This document shows positions 60,158-64,000 of a stretch of 64,000 bases of DNA, one piece after another. The stretch is from Rhytidiadelphus loreus. Taxonomy: Eukaryota > Streptophyta > Bryopsida > Hypnales > Hylocomiaceae. The number at the start of each line of letters is the position of its first letter. Positions within the stretch are counted from its first letter, which is position 1. The stretch lies in NCBI GenBank assembly GCA_947034895.1, contig OX344764.1:13144001-13208000 (forward strand), given 5' to 3'. The notes beneath the pieces were generated by a model that saw only the letters and a list, made by a program, of their open reading frames with translations, made no database searches and was not told the origin of the DNA. The translations under genes were made by a program, and so were the position numbers.

Positions 60158-60805
60158 TTCGGCTCACGGCGCTCTGTTGCTAATTCCAACAAGGGCAACA
60201 GAGACCAGACTAGCTAGTTTGAGTAAAATGATATCCCCTGCTAGTACAATTTCGAAGCAGCAAAATCTAGCCTCTCGCATGCATGCTACTGACACCATCT
60301 AAGTTCATGGTATCTACTTATAGCTAGTTTCCACGGACACCATCAATGTTCTTTCTTGCTCATTCAGTTCGTGTTGAGCGAATGACCCAAAGATCGAACT
60401 AATTAGCAAAGAGGAACCCTAGTCTAACTATAACTGCATATATTCAACACCAGACCACGCGCGTAACATTTCTTCTCGACACGAAGTGGTCAACTGCAAG
60501 CGAGCGCGTGCATCCAGAAGCAGCTGGCAATCGCACTTCGAAGTTTGATTAATTAGCCTGGAGCATGTGTATTCAATTCTTTAGTATGACCGAGAATCAT
60601 TTTCTTACGCACCACACGCGCACATCTTGAAGTTCGTTCCCAGTCGATGACGAATCGGTCCTCACTCCCAGGTCTTCGTCCGGAGATTCCCTTGAGCAAC
60701 CAGTTTCTATCGAAGCTTTGGCGCATTAAACAAACAAACTCCTTAAATTAGCAAAGGGGGGCGGGTTACTGAAGGATAGCATGATAACAAATTAGGAAAA
60801 GTCAA
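60158..60805 (-). promoter_or_regulatory. Conserved upstream region of receptor kinase 2
   Basis: Counterpart of 28541-29147, with small indels and an extra segment of about 55 bp near 60660-60715. It is likely to hold the promoter and 5' UTR; no core element is assigned. Confidence 0.4.
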
Positions 60806-61290
60806 CGGGTTGCCAAAAGGTTAGCAAGTACACATGTGCTCACCTTGAACTCAGCTTTGAAGGCCATTTCCATGGTGAGAGCCTCCAAAGTGGGTCCCAT
60901 ATATGAAGGTTTGGCTCAAATTCAAATTTAGAATAAGGAGGTATAAATTGTCAAAATATATTGAAAAAGCATCTTTTGTGATACATTTTTCTAGTATCTT
61001 CTTTTGAACAAAAGTCAATCTTGGGTATGCAACTTTCGTATTCTACACATGTGTCATTGGCATTAAAATGGCTTAGAGGCAAGGTTGTCATATCGGACGG
61101 GACGGACGGGCGAACCGGACCGGACAGACGCTCCGGACACCTTTCATTTTTGAAATTTTTCAACATTGAAATCAGAGTGCGAACGTTTCCGTCAAGGGTG
61201 GGGACATCTAGGAAGGGCAGTTTTAGTCTACCGGGGCGTGGATGGTAAGGCGCAAACGTCACGTCATTCCTACATGTCCTCGACCCGTCT
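60806..61290. other. Unassigned spacer
   Basis: Contains a GC-rich GGACGGGACGGACGGG block near 61097. No gene recognised. Confidence 0.4.
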
Positions 61291-61292
61291 CA

Positions 61293-61480
61293 TTTGCGTC
61301 CCCACCTGGCGTGTTCGCGTCCCCGCCCGTCACATTCGCGTCCCCGCCCGGCCCCTTTGCATCCCCGCCCGGCCCCTTCGCGTTCCCGCCCGTCACGTTC
61401 GTGTCCCCGCCTGGCCCCTTCGCGTCCCCGCTCGTCACGTTCGAGTCCCGCCCGGCGCGTCGTGTTCCCGCCCCGGGCGC
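61293..61480. repeat. 21-bp GC-rich minisatellite
   Basis: About nine copies of a unit like CGCGTCCCCGCCCGTCACGTT, alternating with a GGCCCCTT variant. Since 21 is a multiple of three, every frame reads as a 7-residue repeat, which creates long spurious open frames on both strands. Confidence 0.9.
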
Positions 61481-61539
61481 AATGCGTCCCCGCCTCGGCC
61501 CTATCACGTTCCCAAACAGCAGGGCGCGAACGGCAGGCC

Positions 61540-62200
61540 GTGGAGGTCCCACACTAAACTTTGGTATGAATTTAGTCATGGGATTCTTCCTTCCCATAGA
61601 GGAAGGAGAACCAATTAATGTAGTCAACCTTCAATTTGAGCACGGGGAATATCTTCAAGTCAATGGCTACATTAAGAGGTCCAACCACTTTTTGAGTTCA
61701 AAGACAACGTATTGAAGCATGTCACTCCCTTCTTGAGGCCGAACTTCAAGTTCTTGCCTTCATCAAGCACTTGAGAAGTACAACCCATGTAAAGTTGGAA
61801 ACCAAAAAAAAATTAGAAAATGAAATTGAACTTCCAAACAAGAAGGAGAAAATTTGTGTGAAAAAAATCCCAAAGGGTTTGGAGTCCTAATGAAAGTCAA
61901 GGTACATATTTTTTTAAATTCGAGTTCAAGGGTTTATATTTTATTCTTCTAAAGAAAAGGTATTTGTGTTTTTGGATTTGAAGTTTACAAATCAAACCAT
62001 TACCAACGTATACTTCTCAAGGTTTTGGTTTAAGTCTTTATTTTTTCAATACGAAGCTATAAGGTTTCAAATTTAAATCAAATACAAATTATAATGCTTT
62101 AAAATATGCTTGAAGGTTTTTTTTCCGGGAAAAAAGGCTACAAGGATTTAGGTCTTGAAGACTTTAACAACAAATTCTTGTAATGGGAAAAATAAAAGGG
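61540..62200. repeat. Diverged repeat, copy 1
   Basis: Aligns with about 62940-63800: CATGGGATTCTTCCTTCCCA, ACCAATTAATGTAGTCA, AATATCTTCAAGTCAATGG and ATTAAGAGGTCCAACCACTT are shared in order. Short frames give GFFLP and a YLQVNGYIKRS-like piece, which I cannot assign. Confidence 0.7.
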
Positions 62201-62201
62201 G

Positions 62202-62760
62202 AAGGTATTGAAATGAAATACTAGTTAAGTGATTTTTTAATTCAAGGGCAATGGTTTATTTTGCGTATGGGGATAGCAAAGCGGTTTGGGTCTTTGGGAA
62301 TGAAATGAAGCATTACCCAAATTGTTTACGATTTCAAATATTCAATCATTGGACTCCACCCTTTAATTTGTGTAATGGGATCCTAAAATTCTAAACTCTA
62401 AAGTAAGTCTAGGACTTAGGAGGGGTGGGTATTGAAATGAAATACTAGTTAAGTGATTTTTTAATTCAAGGGCAATGGTTTATTTTGCGTATGGGGATAG
62501 CAAAGCAGTTTGGTCTTTGGGAATGAAATGAAACATTACCCAATTTGTTTACAATTTCAAATATTCAATCATTGGACTCCACCCTTTAATTTGTGTAATG
62601 GGATCCTAGAACTCTAAACTCTAAAGTCTAGGACTTAGGAGGGGTGGGTATTGAAATGAAATATTAATTAAGTGATTTTTTAATTCATGGTCAATGATTT
62701 AGTTAATTATTTTGGGCATGGAATCCTCAAACCCTTAGAGGGAGTTCAAATTTGGCTTGG
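62202..62760. repeat. ~220-bp tandem repeat, about 2.5 units
   Basis: Units start near 62202, 62426 and 62644 with GGTATTGAAATGAAATACTA. Each carries AATTCAAGGGCAATGGTTTA-like and ATTGGACTCCACCCTTTAAT blocks (the last unit is partial). Identity between the first two is high. Confidence 0.9.
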
Positions 62761-62939
62761 AGGGAGTTCAAAATTGGCTTGGAGGGAGTTCAAGGAGGGA
62801 GTTGAAGACTTGCTGTAAAATTGGAATTCTGAGTGGACGTTCGCGCCCAAACGTCCACGCCCTGTCTAGACGTCTACGCCCTTGTCCACACGTTTGTGCA
62901 CTGACCCTCAGAGGAAAAAATATGCAAGAACTCTCTCCA

Positions 62940-63800
62940 CCAACAATGGAGGGAGTGAAATTGACCTTTAGATTTGAAATTGACATGGGATTCTTCCTTC
63001 CCATGGAGAGAGGGAAAGTGAGAAACCAATTAATGTAGTCAGCCATTAATTTGAGCTCGGGAAATATCTTGAAGTCAATGGTTGTATTAAGAGGTCCAAC
63101 CACTTTGAGTTGAAAGACAATTCATGGAAGGATGTGTCTCCTTTCATGTATCGCCCTTGTCCTTCTTTGCTTCTCCAAGGACTTGAGAAATAGTCCCCAC
63201 ACCCAAAAAATGAGATTTCTAGAAAATTAAAACTAACTTGTACACTTTCAAGAAAACAAATATAATTAGATGCTAGAAGTTTTTGGATTCGTAACGGAAA
63301 ACAAGGTACTCATTTTTTAAAATTCAAGTTGAAGACTTAAAGGATGAATTTTAGAGTTCTCCAAATAGAAACTAAAAGGGTTTGGAATTCCCTAAAAAAA
63401 TGAAACACAAGTTATATTTTGTAGAGTTCTAATACTTCTCAATTATTTTTGATAATTGGATCTACAAGGGTTCGAATTCACATCATTAACATATTACAAT
63501 GTATTCAAATGTAGTTTAAGGGTTATTTTTGAAAATAGAGGCTACAAGGATTTGGAAAGGAAACAAAGTTTTGAAAGCAAATTAAAGGCTTTGGTCTTGT
63601 TACTAGATGCTAAAAGGGTTTGGATTTCAAGTCAAAGAGAAATTATGTTTGGTTTGGTTATGCTTGAAAGCTTTATGGTATTTGGTAAATTGTTGCTGCA
63701 ATTATTTAAAATTCAAATCAAATACAAATTAAATGTTCTGCGCTTGTACTTCAGGGGTTCATGTAATCAAAGCATGTCAGGGTTGGGTAAGCATGTTCAA
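62940..63800. repeat. Diverged repeat, copy 2
   Basis: Second copy of 61540-62200, about 1.4 kb downstream, so the tandem array lies between two related segments. A GC-richer block with ACGTTCGCGCCCAAACGTCC lies just before it at 62830. Confidence 0.65.
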
Positions 63801-64000
63801 AGATAGAATGGAAAATCTTCAGTTTAGTTCAACGGTCAATATTTGTAATTAGAAATGACAAGTTATATTTTTGTAATTGGAGGATAAAAATCGTGCAGGG
63901 GTTTAAGGGTTGTCATCAATTTAAATTTTAAAGTTACTTGGTTTTGGGATTCTAATTCAAACGTTCAATGCTTCATTTTGGTAACAAGAGTCTAATTATG

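Larger units (their letters stand above)
52444..60805. repeat. Segmental duplication, unit B
   Basis: Collinear direct copy of 18958-29147. Intron stretches around the kinase exons (for example 55081-55170 versus 22823-22912) look identical by eye, while the 5' part of the gene is more diverged. Confidence 0.9.

Noticed and set aside
61166..61715. Open frames of 87-157 codons with VPARPLRV-type repeats
   Set aside because: They arise from a 21-bp tandem unit that stays open in every frame. The shared GFFLP tail belongs to a dispersed repeat.

Overview
This window is nuclear DNA of a land plant. It carries split genes with GT-AG introns, two leucine-rich-repeat receptor kinases of a plant-specific subfamily (LRR-VIII-like), and a dense, nested layer of CACTA, PIF/Harbinger-like, Tc1/mariner-like and foldback elements. 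AT content is high and most of the window is repeat or unassigned spacer. I cannot name the species. A repeat-rich non-seed plant (fern, lycophyte or bryophyte) would fit, but that is a guess from gene style only.

Layout. 1-9 kb: tandem repeats, GC-rich minisatellites, an old dispersed repeat and a 1.64-kb foldback element. 9-18.4 kb: a CACTA element with a hairpin MITE nested in it, then several TIR elements and a decayed transposase-like gene. 19-29 kb: segmental-duplication unit A, holding a dead Tc1-like transposase and receptor kinase 1 (minus strand, 17 exons). 29-40 kb: mostly spacer, with a nest of GC-rich Harbinger-like elements (31.7-33.6 kb). 40.4-44.7 kb: a 10-exon minus-strand gene that joins a ParB-like domain to a DNA-methyltransferase-like fold, with one in-frame stop. 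44.67-50.22 kb: a 5.55-kb apparently perfect inverted repeat whose left end lies inside the first recognisable exon of that gene. 52.4-60.8 kb: duplication unit B, with the second Tc1 remnant and receptor kinase 2. 61-64 kb: a GC-rich minisatellite and diverged tandem repeats.

How the genes relate. The two receptor kinases are direct paralogs about 32 kb apart. Their kinase exons and introns are almost identical, but their extracellular N-terminal and early LRR exons differ markedly. The paralogs also act as empty-site controls that date several transposon insertions. The ParB/methyltransferase-like gene is the most unusual protein here. The palindrome that interrupts its 5' side is the most unusual structure, and it is either a recent fold-back rearrangement or an assembly artefact. 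I saw no rRNA, tRNA, CRISPR array or prokaryotic operon.
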